A stretch of DNA of 46,772 nucleotides from Desulfosporosinus sp. OT (GCF_000224515.1 NZ_AGAF01000161.1:1-46772), one strand, 5' to 3'. Positions 8,124-16,554 are shown, counted from the first letter of the stretch. The notes: generated from the letters alone by a model not told the origin. Made by a program: numbers and translations.

Positions 8124-9158
8124 TTATTGGGAAGATAACTGTTCATTATAATCACCTATCGCACAAGCCATACACAATGGTGGCTCTAAGTTATCAAACA
8201 CTTGCTTGCCACACCCAGAGCAAAACCGTCTTTTTCTTTGGTGCAAAAGTACCTTACCTACTAGTAAACGATAAGCTAATAATTTACTTTCCATACTTAA
8301 AGCTTTAGAGCGGCATATACTAACACATCTTTGACAGCGGACGCATTTTACTGGTTCATAAATCAAGGTCAACTGTTCCTTATTTTCCTTTTTCGTCAAA
8401 GCTCCTTGCGGACAAATTTCTGGACATTCACCGCAATTTGTACAACTTTCGCTCACATTTAAGGCCGGTATAGGAAGTACCTCAATCCCCGATCTCTGGG
8501 ATTTCCAGGTTTCCGCCAAAAATTGTCGTGTCTTCGGAATAAGATATGTTTCACCGGAAGTGTTCCCCGCTAACATTGCTTCGAGTTTCTCACGACCGAT
8601 GTCCCGCCAGCCCTTTTCCTCGTTCTGGGTTTGAACCGACACCGTTTCCCCAATCGCTGATATACTGTTCCCATCATCAGCTGCAACTTTAATCCGTACT
8701 GGCGGATGATCCTTCCAGGCGTTATGCACTTCTTTAAAAATCTGTACACTCATTCCACAAGCTTTTTTATCCGGACAATTTGCACACACTCCGGTGTATA
8801 TCGTCAATTCCTTCTCCCGGGCATACAACATGAGAGTCACCCATAAATCCCGGTCGAGAATCCCCAGACAAGGAATTTCATAGCCTTCCGGAATCGCTTG
8901 TGGGCAGCTCAAAGTAATAATTTCTGAATCTTTAATATACTCGTAGAGCTTATCAATGTTGCGATAGACGAATCCATCACTCGGACAAACAGCCATACAA
9001 ATCCCGCATTCTGTGCAACGTTTGGCATTAAGTTCACCATATACGGAAATGGCTTGATGGGGACAGGAGTCGATACATAACCGACAAAGATTAACAAATG
9101 CTTTTTTGTTGTTGAGACAATTATTATGATTATATACAATTTGACAATTAAAAATCAT
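8124..9158 (-). CDS. Polyferredoxin-like 4Fe-4S protein with C-terminal zinc ribbon
   Basis: The 344-residue protein has four cysteine clusters in pairs. The N-terminal pair is CRLCIDSCPHQAI and CTECGICMAVCPSDG. The pair near residues 235-290 is CTNCGECPEICPQGAL and CVRCQRCVSICRSKAL. A further group in the middle reads CANCPDKKACG. The C-terminus has CSGCG and CMAC, a zinc-ribbon arrangement. It is probably a cytoplasmic electron carrier or assembly factor; no signal peptide is seen. It follows the hydrogenase operon on the same strand after 414 bp, with terminator-like hairpins between, so cotranscription is uncertain. ATG start after TGAGGTG. Confidence 0.75.
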   Translation of the reverse strand: MIFNCQIVYNHNNCLNNKKAFVNLCRLCIDSCPHQAISVYGELNAKRCTECGICMAVCPSDGFVYRNIDKLYEYIKDSEIITLSCPQAIPEGYEIPCLGILDRDLWVTLMLYAREKELTIYTGVCANCPDKKACGMSVQIFKEVHNAWKDHPPVRIKVAADDGNSISAIGETVSVQTQNEEKGWRDIGREKLEAMLAGNTSGETYLIPKTRQFLAETWKSQRSGIEVLPIPALNVSESCTNCGECPEICPQGALTKKENKEQLTLIYEPVKCVRCQRCVSICRSKALSMESKLLAYRLLVGKVLLHQRKRRFCSGCGKQVFDNLEPPLCMACAIGDYNEQLSSQ

Positions 9159-9177
9159 AAAGACACCTCATTTTTGC

Positions 9178-9216
9178 AAAAACAAAAAGCACAGGCAGAA
9201 ATACTTGCCCTGCGCT
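9178..9216 (-). terminator. Hairpin with T-run directly before the polyferredoxin ribosome site
   Basis: An 8-bp stem (9188-9195 with 9209-9216, one G-T pair) is followed on the minus strand by TTTTTGTTTTT. It ends only about 10 bases before the ribosome site of the gene at 8124-9158. It could end read-through from the hydrogenase operon or act as an attenuator for the ferredoxin gene. Confidence 0.6.
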
Positions 9217-9263
9217 ATAGGTATATATCTTACCAATTTGGCAAAATACTTATTGATCATTTC

Positions 9264-9306
9264 ATCCACTCTATCCCTCTGATTTTATCAGAAGGATAGA
9301 GTGGAT
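9264..9306. terminator. Long hairpin after hydrogenase operon
   Basis: A 13-bp outer stem (9264-9276 with 9294-9306) and a 5-bp inner stem (9278-9282 with 9288-9292) form one long hairpin. No strong T-run follows on either side, so it may be an RNA-stabilising or rho-dependent end rather than a classical terminator. Confidence 0.45.
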
Positions 9307-9321
9307 AAAGAAAACTTGGCT

Positions 9322-9421
9322 GGCGCCCACGAAGACACTGTCTTCGCACGGATTAACCCTTCTTGCAGACACTGTCTTTGTACGAATTAGCCTTCTTGCA
9401 GCTTCAGCGAAGGCGCCCGCC
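9322..9421. repeat. Palindromic repeat module, two tandem units (second copy at 30785-30879)
   Basis: Two imperfect tandem units occupy 9330-9366 and 9367-9399. Each contains the palindrome AGACACTGTCT, then ACG-ATTA and CTTCTTGC. Unit 1 forms a CGAAGACA/TGTCTTCG hairpin. The block is bounded by GGCGCCCAC and GGCGCCCGC. The same units occur in reverse orientation at 30797-30862. It lies in the 414-bp gap after the hydrogenase operon, which holds no gene. Confidence 0.75.
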
Positions 9422-9439
9422 TTAGTTGCACTTATGCTT

Positions 9440-9470
9440 AGAAAGTATATAACGAAAGTTTATACTTTCT
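9440..9470. repeat. Inverted repeat after hydrogenase operon
   Basis: The arms AGAAAGTATA (9440-9449) and TATACTTTCT (9461-9470) are exact inverses around 11 nt. The outer part TATACTTTCTGAC occurs again at 36369-36381 near yqfC, so this may be a minor dispersed repeat. Confidence 0.5.
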
Positions 9471-9572
9471 GACAGTATGACAAAAGATCAAGAATCAGAA
9501 TCTGATACACTTTTAAACGAGTTAAAACACCTGTAAAATCAATGGTTTGACTTTTGGTAGAAGCTAAAGCGC

Positions 9573-10796
9573 CTACTTCGCTGTGGATGCGTAATCAATA
9601 CCATCAATCATTACACCTTCGACTGATTCTGATCCATGATGACCCATAATATTGAAGTTTTCAGCTATGAACAGGTATGCTAAACAAGCTATTGATACTA
9701 ATCCTAAGCTGACTACAATCTCTGTCCAAGCAGGCGAATAATGTCCGCCGTGTTGGTTCAGGTATTTACCCAATCCTGTGAACACAACATTAAACCTGTT
9801 GAGAATTACACCGGCTACATCAAGGATTCCAAACCAGAGCAAGCCTTTGCGGGTACCGGATAAGGAACTGAAGGCAATGATGATTGGTATTATTACACCA
9901 AAAACCAGTTCGATCAGAAACATGATACTGGGCAGATCAAAGGCAAAAACGTTGCTAAGGGTTCCTTTTACTGCTATATCAACGATCTTTAAGATCAAAT
10001 ACAAAAGCATTGCTCCGCCAGATATTCTGACCAACCCTCTTAAGACAGAGTTATCTACTTTATGATCAAGTGCCTTCCCGGCAAGACTGCTTTCTATAAC
10101 AATCATGCCTGCCCCGACAAAAAATGAGGATAACAAGAAGAACGGCGGCAGAAATACCGACCACCAAAGAATATTCTCTTTGCCTACCATTAGGTAAAAC
10201 AATTCGCCCAATGATGATTGATGCAGTGTTGGCAGGGTAATGCCGACGATCAGCAGTACCGGCATTGCTTTCTTAAGGTATTTGTGGAAGCCTTTAAATA
10301 CTTTCTCGGTTGCTACTTCGCAGAATTCCAAGATCTGAATCACTGTATAACATGAAACGCACCAGAAAACTTCAAACAATACGCTGGCATGTCCCCATGA
10401 TACATAGGGTCTCCAGAAGTTGAACCATTGTCCTACTTCAATTAATAGCCCAAGTACAACAACAATATAACCTAATAATGATGTCAACATTGTACTTCTT
10501 GCGATCGGATAAAATTTATCCCGGCGTAGTACATATACTATAAGGCATGTTCCATATCCGCCTCCTGCCAGGGCTACCCCTAACAGTACGTCAAAGGCAA
10601 TCCATAGTCCCCATGGCCACTGGTCGTTCAGGTTGGTTGTTGCTCCCAGGCCTAATACAAAACGCACCAGGATTATAGCTATGGCCACCGCTGCAATGGC
10701 CATAAATACCAATCTCATGGGGGTCATTCTAAACCTCCATCGTACGCTGTTCAATTTCGCTCCTGCTTGATTTACGAATGTAGTAACAAGTTCCAT
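9573..10796 (-). CDS. NrfD/HybB-like integral membrane subunit
   Basis: The 407-residue protein is almost entirely hydrophobic, with about ten membrane segments. NrfD-family features include WPWGLWIAFDVLLGVALAGG near residue 60 and LPTLHQSSLGELFYL near residue 185, the latter typical of HybB-type quinone-interacting subunits. In such complexes it anchors the iron-sulfur subunit and exchanges electrons with menaquinone. It is the third gene of the hydrogenase operon, 29 bp after the ferredoxin gene. ATG start after GGAGGGA. Membrane anchoring of the hydrogenase is inferred from this arrangement. Confidence 0.88.
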   Translation of the reverse strand: MELVTTFVNQAGAKLNSVRWRFRMTPMRLVFMAIAAVAIAIILVRFVLGLGATTNLNDQWPWGLWIAFDVLLGVALAGGGYGTCLIVYVLRRDKFYPIARSTMLTSLLGYIVVVLGLLIEVGQWFNFWRPYVSWGHASVLFEVFWCVSCYTVIQILEFCEVATEKVFKGFHKYLKKAMPVLLIVGITLPTLHQSSLGELFYLMVGKENILWWSVFLPPFFLLSSFFVGAGMIVIESSLAGKALDHKVDNSVLRGLVRISGGAMLLYLILKIVDIAVKGTLSNVFAFDLPSIMFLIELVFGVIIPIIIAFSSLSGTRKGLLWFGILDVAGVILNRFNVVFTGLGKYLNQHGGHYSPAWTEIVVSLGLVSIACLAYLFIAENFNIMGHHGSESVEGVMIDGIDYASTAK

Positions 10797-10825
10797 ATAT
10801 TTCCCTCCCTACATTTTTTGCTGTA

Positions 10826-11602
10826 TTATTCTAGAGGTTCCTTGTTTTTATTGTTAAATACATATAATCCGGCTAATATGGTCGCCCAAGCGCCTCCAAT
10901 AAATGGTGTCATTTTCATATATCCTTCTGTGTAAGAAGGCAACGACTTAGTTGTTACATCCGTTCTGAATTTCATCTGTTCAAATGGCGTATCCGAGATA
11001 TACAGCCAGGATGTTCCACCCGCTTCTTTCTCTCCAAATACTCTGTCTACATAACCATTGCTTCTGATTCTCTTTTTTGCTTCTGCCAACAGCTCGTCTC
11101 TGTCCCCAAAAGTAATTGCTCCTGTCGGGCACACAGAGGTACATGCTGTTTCCTGGTTATTGGCGACTCTTGTTGGACACATCTGGCATTTCCTTACTCC
11201 AGGAATGGATTTCTTCCATTCGTATCTCAATATATCAAATGGACAGGCCATCATGCAGTAACGGCAACCTACGCACAGTTTCTGATCATAGATGACCGGT
11301 CCCTGGGGGAGCTTCTGTATTGCCTTGGAGAAACATGCTGATACACACGCAGGATCTTCACAGTGCATACATTGGGTTTTGACATATCTCCCGACGGCTG
11401 TGCCGTTCTTCTTGAGGGCATAACGATTTATTGATGTCCATTCTTCAGGCCATAAGCCGTTGTTTGGTTCCTTTGCCCTGTCCGTAGGCGTCTTGGTCTT
11501 TTCCTGTGGATCCCATTCAAGTTCATTCCACAATTTGCAAGCTACCGAACAGCTTTCACAACCTATACATTTCGGAATATCTACGAGCACTCCTTTTGAC
11601 AT
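10826..11602 (-). CDS. HybA/DmsB-like four-cluster ferredoxin subunit with C-terminal membrane helix
   Basis: The 258-residue protein has four [4Fe-4S] binding groups: CIGCESCSVACK at residues 12-23, CMHCEDPACVSAC near 78, CVGCRYCMMACP near 111, and the split fourth set CQMC with CTSVCP. A hydrophobic tail (GGAWATILAGLYVF) should anchor it in the membrane. There is no N-terminal signal peptide, although the catalytic subunit upstream has a Tat signal, so export by association is a possibility. It would wire the hydrogenase to the NrfD-like protein. ATG start after AGGAGGTGG, 19 bp after the hydrogenase stop. Confidence 0.9.
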   Translation of the reverse strand: MSKGVLVDIPKCIGCESCSVACKLWNELEWDPQEKTKTPTDRAKEPNNGLWPEEWTSINRYALKKNGTAVGRYVKTQCMHCEDPACVSACFSKAIQKLPQGPVIYDQKLCVGCRYCMMACPFDILRYEWKKSIPGVRKCQMCPTRVANNQETACTSVCPTGAITFGDRDELLAEAKKRIRSNGYVDRVFGEKEAGGTSWLYISDTPFEQMKFRTDVTTKSLPSYTEGYMKMTPFIGGAWATILAGLYVFNNKNKEPLE

Positions 11603-11621
11603 ATCTTTCCACCTCCTAAAC

Positions 11622-13199
11622 TTAATTTAATTTGCTCTTGGACTTTTTAGTAACAAACTCTTCAGCCCTGGAAATATAATTGGTATGCAGCAGTTCTTCT
11701 GCTTTTTTACTCATCGGAGCGGTTAAGAAATCAGCATAGACTTGTTTGATTTGGGGATTATCGTGACTATTGCGCAGTTTTGCATTAGCATCAATTTTAT
11801 ATAATGATGCGGCACGCCTATTGCGAACATCGTCTGAAGGAGGAGAAGATGCACGAGGTTGTCCGCCACCATATTCGCAGCCTCCGGGACATGCCATGAC
11901 TTCAATAAAGACCCACGGGGCATTACCTGATCTAATCTGATCCATAACCAGTCTGGCATTGGTCAGACCAGAAATTACGGCAACTTTTACAGAGCCAACA
12001 CCGGGAATATTAACTGCCGCTTCTTTAACACCCTGCATTCCTCTTACAGGTGTTAAATCCCAAAGTGCTGAAGGTGGCTGTTGTCCGGTTATTAAGTAAT
12101 AAGCAGATCGAGCTGCAGCTTCCATAACACCACCGGTGGTACCGAAAATTGCTCCTGCCCCTGTTCCTGAACCCATCAGCTGATCATACTGGTCGTCAGG
12201 AAGAGCAGCAAAATTGATCCCAGCTCGCTTGATCATTCGGGCAAGTTCTCTTGTTGTAAGAACGACATCCACATCAGGTGTAACCTTGCTGTCTTTTAAC
12301 TCTTTACTGGCTGAAACCATTTCAGGACGTTGACATTCAAATTTCTTTGCTGTACAAGGCATGATGGCTACCGAAAAGATCTTTTTGGGGTCTACATTCT
12401 TCTTTTCAGCATAATAGGTTTTCATTAAAGTCCCTTCCATCTGCTGAGGAGACTTGGCTGATGATAAATTAGGAATAAGATCAGGATAAAAATATTCGAC
12501 AAACTTAACCCAACCCGGGCAACATGACGTGAGCTGTGGGGTAGGCTTTTTCAATTCGCCTGTAACACGTTTAACAAGTTCTGTGCCTTCTTCCATAATT
12601 GTCAGGTCAGCTGTGAAATTGGTATCAAAAACTACATCAAAGCCTAATTTTCTCAAGGCTGCAACTTGTTTGCCCTGAACATTAGTTCCGACAGGCATGC
12701 CAAATTCTTCACCAAGACCAATACGAGTTGATGGCGCAGTCTGTACTACAACGGTGATATTTGGATCTGCGAGAGCTTTGAATACTTTATCAGTATCATC
12801 CCGTTCTGTAATTGCTCCCGAAGGACACCATTGCGTACACTGTCCACAATTTACACAAACAATTTCGTTTTTAATCGGCAGTTCGTAATTTCCATACACC
12901 GATTGAATCTTCTCACAGACCTCAATACATTGACCGCAAAGAATACACTTTTCGTCATCTCTGATAATTGCAGGGTTTTCTGGATCAATTGGAACGCGAC
13001 CGCGAACGTTGGTGGGCCAGTTGCCTGGTGCATTGTATTGGGCAGGCATCCAACCACTTCCGCCGACGGCTTTTTCAGCTGTAATCGGTTCGCCACAACC
13101 AGCCAAGTTTAGCGAGACACCAACTAAACTTGCTCCTCCAACAAATTTAAGGAAAGAACGTCTGGACAATTTTTTTGCTTGTCCTGCTTTGCTTGCCAT
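11622..13199 (-). CDS. Tat-exported [FeFe] hydrogenase, catalytic subunit
   Basis: The 525-residue protein has all three H-cluster motifs: TSCCPGW (L1), MPCTAKKFE (L2) and EVMACPGGCEYGGGQP (L3). Ahead of them are two [4Fe-4S] motifs, CILCGQCIEVCEK and CVNCGQCTQWCP. The N-terminus carries a Tat signal (SRRSFLKF, Arg13-Arg14) and then LAGC, a possible lipobox with Cys35. The end resembles the hydrogenase small-subunit domain, so both subunits appear fused. ATG at 13199 is preferred over GTG 13211 because AAAGGTGG lies 8 bases upstream. With the next two genes it forms a probable membrane-bound H2:menaquinone oxidoreductase. Direction of catalysis is inferred. Confidence 0.95.
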   Translation of the reverse strand: MASKAGQAKKLSRRSFLKFVGGASLVGVSLNLAGCGEPITAEKAVGGSGWMPAQYNAPGNWPTNVRGRVPIDPENPAIIRDDEKCILCGQCIEVCEKIQSVYGNYELPIKNEIVCVNCGQCTQWCPSGAITERDDTDKVFKALADPNITVVVQTAPSTRIGLGEEFGMPVGTNVQGKQVAALRKLGFDVVFDTNFTADLTIMEEGTELVKRVTGELKKPTPQLTSCCPGWVKFVEYFYPDLIPNLSSAKSPQQMEGTLMKTYYAEKKNVDPKKIFSVAIMPCTAKKFECQRPEMVSASKELKDSKVTPDVDVVLTTRELARMIKRAGINFAALPDDQYDQLMGSGTGAGAIFGTTGGVMEAAARSAYYLITGQQPPSALWDLTPVRGMQGVKEAAVNIPGVGSVKVAVISGLTNARLVMDQIRSGNAPWVFIEVMACPGGCEYGGGQPRASSPPSDDVRNRRAASLYKIDANAKLRNSHDNPQIKQVYADFLTAPMSKKAEELLHTNYISRAEEFVTKKSKSKLN

Positions 13200-13323
13200 G
13201 TGTTTTACCACCTTTTTTAGTAAACTCTATTTGCAAAATTGCTATTGAACTCTCAACTGAAACTGTTTTATTGCTCTCTACAATTAATTGATAACATTAT
13301 TTAGAAAATTTTAGAATTGTTAC

Positions 13324-13345
13324 ACAAGTGAATATTTTCACTTGT
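13324..13345. promoter_or_regulatory. CRP/FNR-like palindrome upstream of the hydrogenase operon
   Basis: ACAAGTGAA (13324-13332) and TTCACTTGT (13337-13345) are exact inverses around TATT. Written as AGTGA-N6-TCACT it has the half-site spacing of CRP/FNR-family operators. It also resembles Rex sites, which have GTGAA-N4-TTCAC cores. It ends about 125 bp before the hydrogenase start, a suitable place for redox control. The regulator is not in the window. Confidence 0.5.
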
Positions 13346-13720
13346 TATTGTGAACTTTCGCACTTACTTGCGCAATCAACTAAGAGTTTGGTAAAATTTA
13401 ATGATGGTGTATTCTACGAGTTTTCCTCTCAAGGAAAACACATTACTTACAAGTTGAACAAACTAAATGATTTGTAAAAAATGTAAAACTAATTTCTTAA
13501 TGGGTAAAACGTTCTTTAAGATAATAATCAGGAATCATTAGCTACAAATTTTGAGGATTAAGAGTGATGCTCCTTTCTTACAAAATGTTTGTTGAGAGAA
13601 CTAGCAACTCTTTTAGTTTAATATCTGAATCTTACCTGTCACGTTTATGTAAGTAAAAAAAGCTTTTGTCAATAAAGAAAATATTAAGAACGTTTGGAAA
13701 CCGTTTATATTGCAATTTAA

Positions 13721-13739
13721 AAAGGCTCAAAGAGCCTTT
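13721..13739. terminator. Short hairpin
   Basis: The 8-bp stem AAAGGCTC/GAGCCTTT with an AAA loop has A-rich and T-containing flanks. It is terminator-like, but no gene is obviously served by it. Confidence 0.35.
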
Positions 13740-13771
13740 AGTATATTTCAAGTCTCGTGTTGTTCCAGAAA

Positions 13772-13803
13772 AATCAAGGGTCGACACACCGTGACCCTTG
13801 ATT
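13772..13803. repeat. Hairpin with 11-bp perfect stem
   Basis: AATCAAGGGTC (13772-13782) pairs with GACCCTTGATT (13793-13803) around a 10-nt loop. No gene abuts it. Confidence 0.45.
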
Positions 13804-13861
13804 CCAATAAGATATAAATCACAGATTGCCCATTGTTGTGATCATCTTGTACTAAAAATAG

Positions 13862-13895
13862 GGGTACTGACTTAAAATCATTTAAGTCAGTACCC
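13862..13895. repeat. 15-bp perfect palindromic hairpin, GGGTACTG type
   Basis: GGGTACTGACTTAAA (13862-13876) pairs exactly with its inverse (13881-13895) around ATCA. Similar hairpins opening with GGGTRCTG occur at 16401-16433 and 19453-19499, suggesting a small palindromic repeat family or recurrent terminator. Confidence 0.6.
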
Positions 13896-14199
13896 ATTTC
13901 TCCTAGCCATTTTTATAGTACTAATTTATTAGACCTAAGAGAACTGCCCATCTTAGTATCCTAGAATATATTTCTGTGATTTGGGTGAAATATATGATAG
14001 ATATCTTGAACCACAAATGTACAAATGTATATGTTTTACCAAATTCAAGTTCAATGTTGTTACCTCCCTCCATCACTTTTTGCAGAGTTCACATAAAAAT
14101 CAGAAACTCTTTACAACTTCTTAAAACCAAAGCCAAGAAATCGCTTCAACCATTTGTTACAATAGATTTATTTGGAAAATCTTATTTGGAGGCTTTGAG

Positions 14200-16299
14200 A
14201 TGCGTTTATCACTATTTCGAACAGATAAAAAAACTAAAATAGTCCCAACAATCTACTCAAAGTTAGAATCCGTTATCACTCTCATGCTGATAGTCCCCTT
14301 CATTGCTTTATGGGCGTTAGAAGTATTTTATACTGGCGACTTTTCCGGTGTAATCGCCTGGATTAAAGGATACCCAGAAGAATTTATACTCACCTATATT
14401 ATCCTGTTTGCTTCTATTAACATCTTTTTTGTTTTACCAAGGAGAGCTTATCTTACAATCTCTAGCTTAATTATCGCGGGTTTTTCAGTCCTAGGTTATA
14501 TTAGCCGACAAAAGTTGTTAATCAAAGGTTCTCCCCTTGTACCTTCTGATTTCTTTTTGACCAAAGAAGCTGTTGAGATCGCCGGAAACTTCAAAGGGAT
14601 TTATACGACCATTGGGGTTATACTGTTTACATTTCTTTGCTTATCCTTGTTTATTTTAAAGGTTATTCCCAGGGAAAAAAATAAACCGCCACAGAAAATT
14701 GCCGTATTTTCCGTATTGGCCCTCCTGCTTTTCTCAGTTTATAACTTTTTCGGGCCAATTCAAAGTGCCTTTTCTATTCAACTGATTAATTATAGCCAAG
14801 CGCTAAACTACGACCAAAACGGCATGATTCTCGGGTTCCTTCTCGACGCCAAAAATCAAAAAGTCAACAAACCAGCAGATTACCAGTCAGAGACAATTAA
14901 CCAGATTGTCCAAAGCAATAAAGCAACTTACTCTACTAATTCTGACTTTAAACCTAATATCATTTTTGTAATGAGTGAAGCCTTCTGGGACCCTACCCTT
15001 ATGAAAAACGTAACTTTCAGTGAAGACCCTATTCCTTTCTTTCATTTGTTGCAAAAAAGTCAAACGAGCGGGACAATGTTGTCGGCCGTTTACGGCGGAG
15101 GCACGGCGAACACAGAATTTGAAGCCTTGACAGGGTTCTCGACACAATTCTTACCTAACGGTTCAATTGCTTATTCACAGTATATCAATCGACCAATTGA
15201 AGCCCTACCCGCAATCTTAGAAAAACAGGGTTACGCAACATCTGCGATTCACACTTACGACAACTGGTTCTATGGAAGAAATAACGTCTACAAAGAATTA
15301 GGATTTGATAAATTTATAAGCAAGGAATTTTTAGATAACCCTCAGTATCACGGAACGTATATTAGTGATAGCGAACTAACCAACCAACTCCTAAACGAGC
15401 TTAACGAAACTAGCAACCCTGATTTTATTTATGCCGTTTCCATGGAAGGCCACGGGCCGTACTCCGCGCAGGAAGATCCCAGTAATACAATTAAAGCAAC
15501 GGGCACGAACCTGACACCCGAAACTCAAGCAATTTTGGACAATTATGCCAACACAATACACGATGTCGATAAATCACTTCAACAACTCATTGAAGGTCTG
15601 CAAAAAACCAACCAACCGACAATGGTAGTCTTTTATGGGGACCACTTGCCCCTCCTTGGTGACAATTATGACGTGTACAAAGACGCAGGATTTATCACTG
15701 ACGGAAATTCTTATCAAGATTATCTCAATTTGCACAGTGTTCCGTTTGTAACCTGGAACAACTTTTCAACAACTGTTAATCACGATTTGCGTATGTCAGC
15801 TAATTTCATGGGTGCATTTGCTTTGCAGATGGCTCAAAAACCCGGCAGCGCTATGACCGATTATCTTTCGAATCTTATGAAAGGTGGTTCTGACGCAGTT
15901 ATCAACCCGCCCTATCAAACTAACGAGAAAATGACTGAGGACCAATTAAGCCAGTATAAAGACTTACAGTATGATTTACTTTTCGGAAATGAATACACCT
16001 ATCAACTTGAGCCTGACCACAAGCCTTCAACGAATGACCACTATATTCAGGGTGACGCCTTACCGCAAATCTTAAGTGCCGAGTTTTCCGATGGAAGTGT
16101 AATCATCCAAGGCACGGATTTCGTAACAAATGACAAAGTGTATATTAACGGGAAAGAAGCTAAAACCGCCTATGTAGGTCCAACAACCCTGAAGGCTGTC
16201 ATGCCTAATGAAGGTAACAAGAAAAATACGATTCAAGTAAAACTCTTGGATAGTATGAACAAAGTAATTTCACAGTCTTCCCCCTATTTAATGAACTAA
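14200..16299 (+). CDS. LTA-synthase-family sulfatase-fold membrane enzyme with C-terminal IPT/TIG-like domain
   Basis: The 699-residue protein has about five N-terminal membrane segments (to about residue 185) and then an extracellular alkaline-phosphatase/sulfatase domain. IIFVMSEAFWD includes the likely metal ligand Glu260. GGGTANTEFEALTG contains the likely catalytic Thr302. VVFYGDHLPLLGD near residue 483 supplies further Asp/His ligands. Such enzymes transfer phosphoglycerol to lipoteichoic acid or related glycans. Residues from about 620 form an IPT/TIG-like immunoglobulin domain (SAEFSDGSVIIQGTDF, KVYINGKEAKT), an unusual addition. ATG start with GGAGG 8 bases before. Monocistronic; a hairpin follows immediately. 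Confidence 0.88.
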   Translation: MRLSLFRTDKKTKIVPTIYSKLESVITLMLIVPFIALWALEVFYTGDFSGVIAWIKGYPEEFILTYIILFASINIFFVLPRRAYLTISSLIIAGFSVLGYISRQKLLIKGSPLVPSDFFLTKEAVEIAGNFKGIYTTIGVILFTFLCLSLFILKVIPREKNKPPQKIAVFSVLALLLFSVYNFFGPIQSAFSIQLINYSQALNYDQNGMILGFLLDAKNQKVNKPADYQSETINQIVQSNKATYSTNSDFKPNIIFVMSEAFWDPTLMKNVTFSEDPIPFFHLLQKSQTSGTMLSAVYGGGTANTEFEALTGFSTQFLPNGSIAYSQYINRPIEALPAILEKQGYATSAIHTYDNWFYGRNNVYKELGFDKFISKEFLDNPQYHGTYISDSELTNQLLNELNETSNPDFIYAVSMEGHGPYSAQEDPSNTIKATGTNLTPETQAILDNYANTIHDVDKSLQQLIEGLQKTNQPTMVVFYGDHLPLLGDNYDVYKDAGFITDGNSYQDYLNLHSVPFVTWNNFSTTVNHDLRMSANFMGAFALQMAQKPGSAMTDYLSNLMKGGSDAVINPPYQTNEKMTEDQLSQYKDLQYDLLFGNEYTYQLEPDHKPSTNDHYIQGDALPQILSAEFSDGSVIIQGTDFVTNDKVYINGKEAKTAYVGPTTLKAVMPNEGNKKNTIQVKLLDSMNKVISQSSPYLMN

Positions 16300-16301
16300 A
16301 A

Positions 16302-16336
16302 ATAGCAAGGCATTCTGTTTTGGAGTACCTTGCTAT
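16302..16336 (+). terminator. Terminator of the LTA-synthase-like gene
   Basis: ATAGCAAGG (16302-16310) pairs with CCTTGCTAT (16328-16336), followed by CATTTTAT, three bases after the stop codon. Confidence 0.7.
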
Positions 16337-16400
16337 CATTTTATACAGCTGTTTGATCTTCAATCTGGCTAAATGGAGAAGGTTGAACAATATAAAAACA

Positions 16401-16433
16401 GGGTACTGCCTTTATACCTTAAAGACAATACCC
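16401..16433. repeat. Imperfect hairpin of the GGGTACTG type
   Basis: GGGTACTGCCTTTA (16401-16414) pairs with TAAAGACAATACCC (16420-16433) at 12 of 14 positions and is followed by TTCCTTTTT. It resembles the hairpins at 13862-13895 and 19453-19499. Confidence 0.55.
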
Positions 16434-16506
16434 TTCCTTTTTGAACTCATATTTTTGTTCTTTAAGTTTGACACACAAGGCTTTATAAATTTTATTGTTC
16501 TAACTT

Positions 16507-16532
16507 ATTGGTCTTTGTTGATTACAGCCGCT
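16507..16532 (-). pseudogene. Fragment resembling the 3' end of ppdK
   Basis: On the minus strand this encodes AAVINKDQ followed by a stop, almost the same as the ppdK C-terminus AAVSNKDQSK. At DNA level 14 bases (16507-16520) match 19579-19592 exactly, followed by one mismatch and 7 more identical bases. The sequence upstream in the fragment does not remain recognisable. It may be a remnant of a second or moved ppdK copy. Confidence 0.45.
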
Positions 16533-16554
16533 TAGGCTACCACTATCATAAAGG

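Larger units (their letters stand above)
13212..14199. other. 988-bp intergenic region between hydrogenase operon and LTA-synthase-like gene
   Basis: No convincing gene was found here. It holds the hydrogenase promoter region with an inverted repeat at 13324-13345, then A/T-rich sequence, then three successive hairpins at 13721-13739, 13772-13803 and 13862-13895. The rightmost part carries the ribosome site for the gene at 14200. Confidence 0.7.

Noticed and set aside
9330-9399. Short tandem repeats that could suggest a CRISPR array
   Set aside because: Only two imperfect units, adjacent with no spacers, internally palindromic, and no cas genes.
13976-14242. Open frame of 88 codons on the plus strand
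   Set aside because: Overlaps the well-supported LTA-synthase-like start, lacks a ribosome site and resembles no family.
16320-16535. Open frame of 71 codons on the plus strand
   Set aside because: Begins inside the terminator, crosses the hairpin at 16401-16433 and ends in the ppdK-like fragment.
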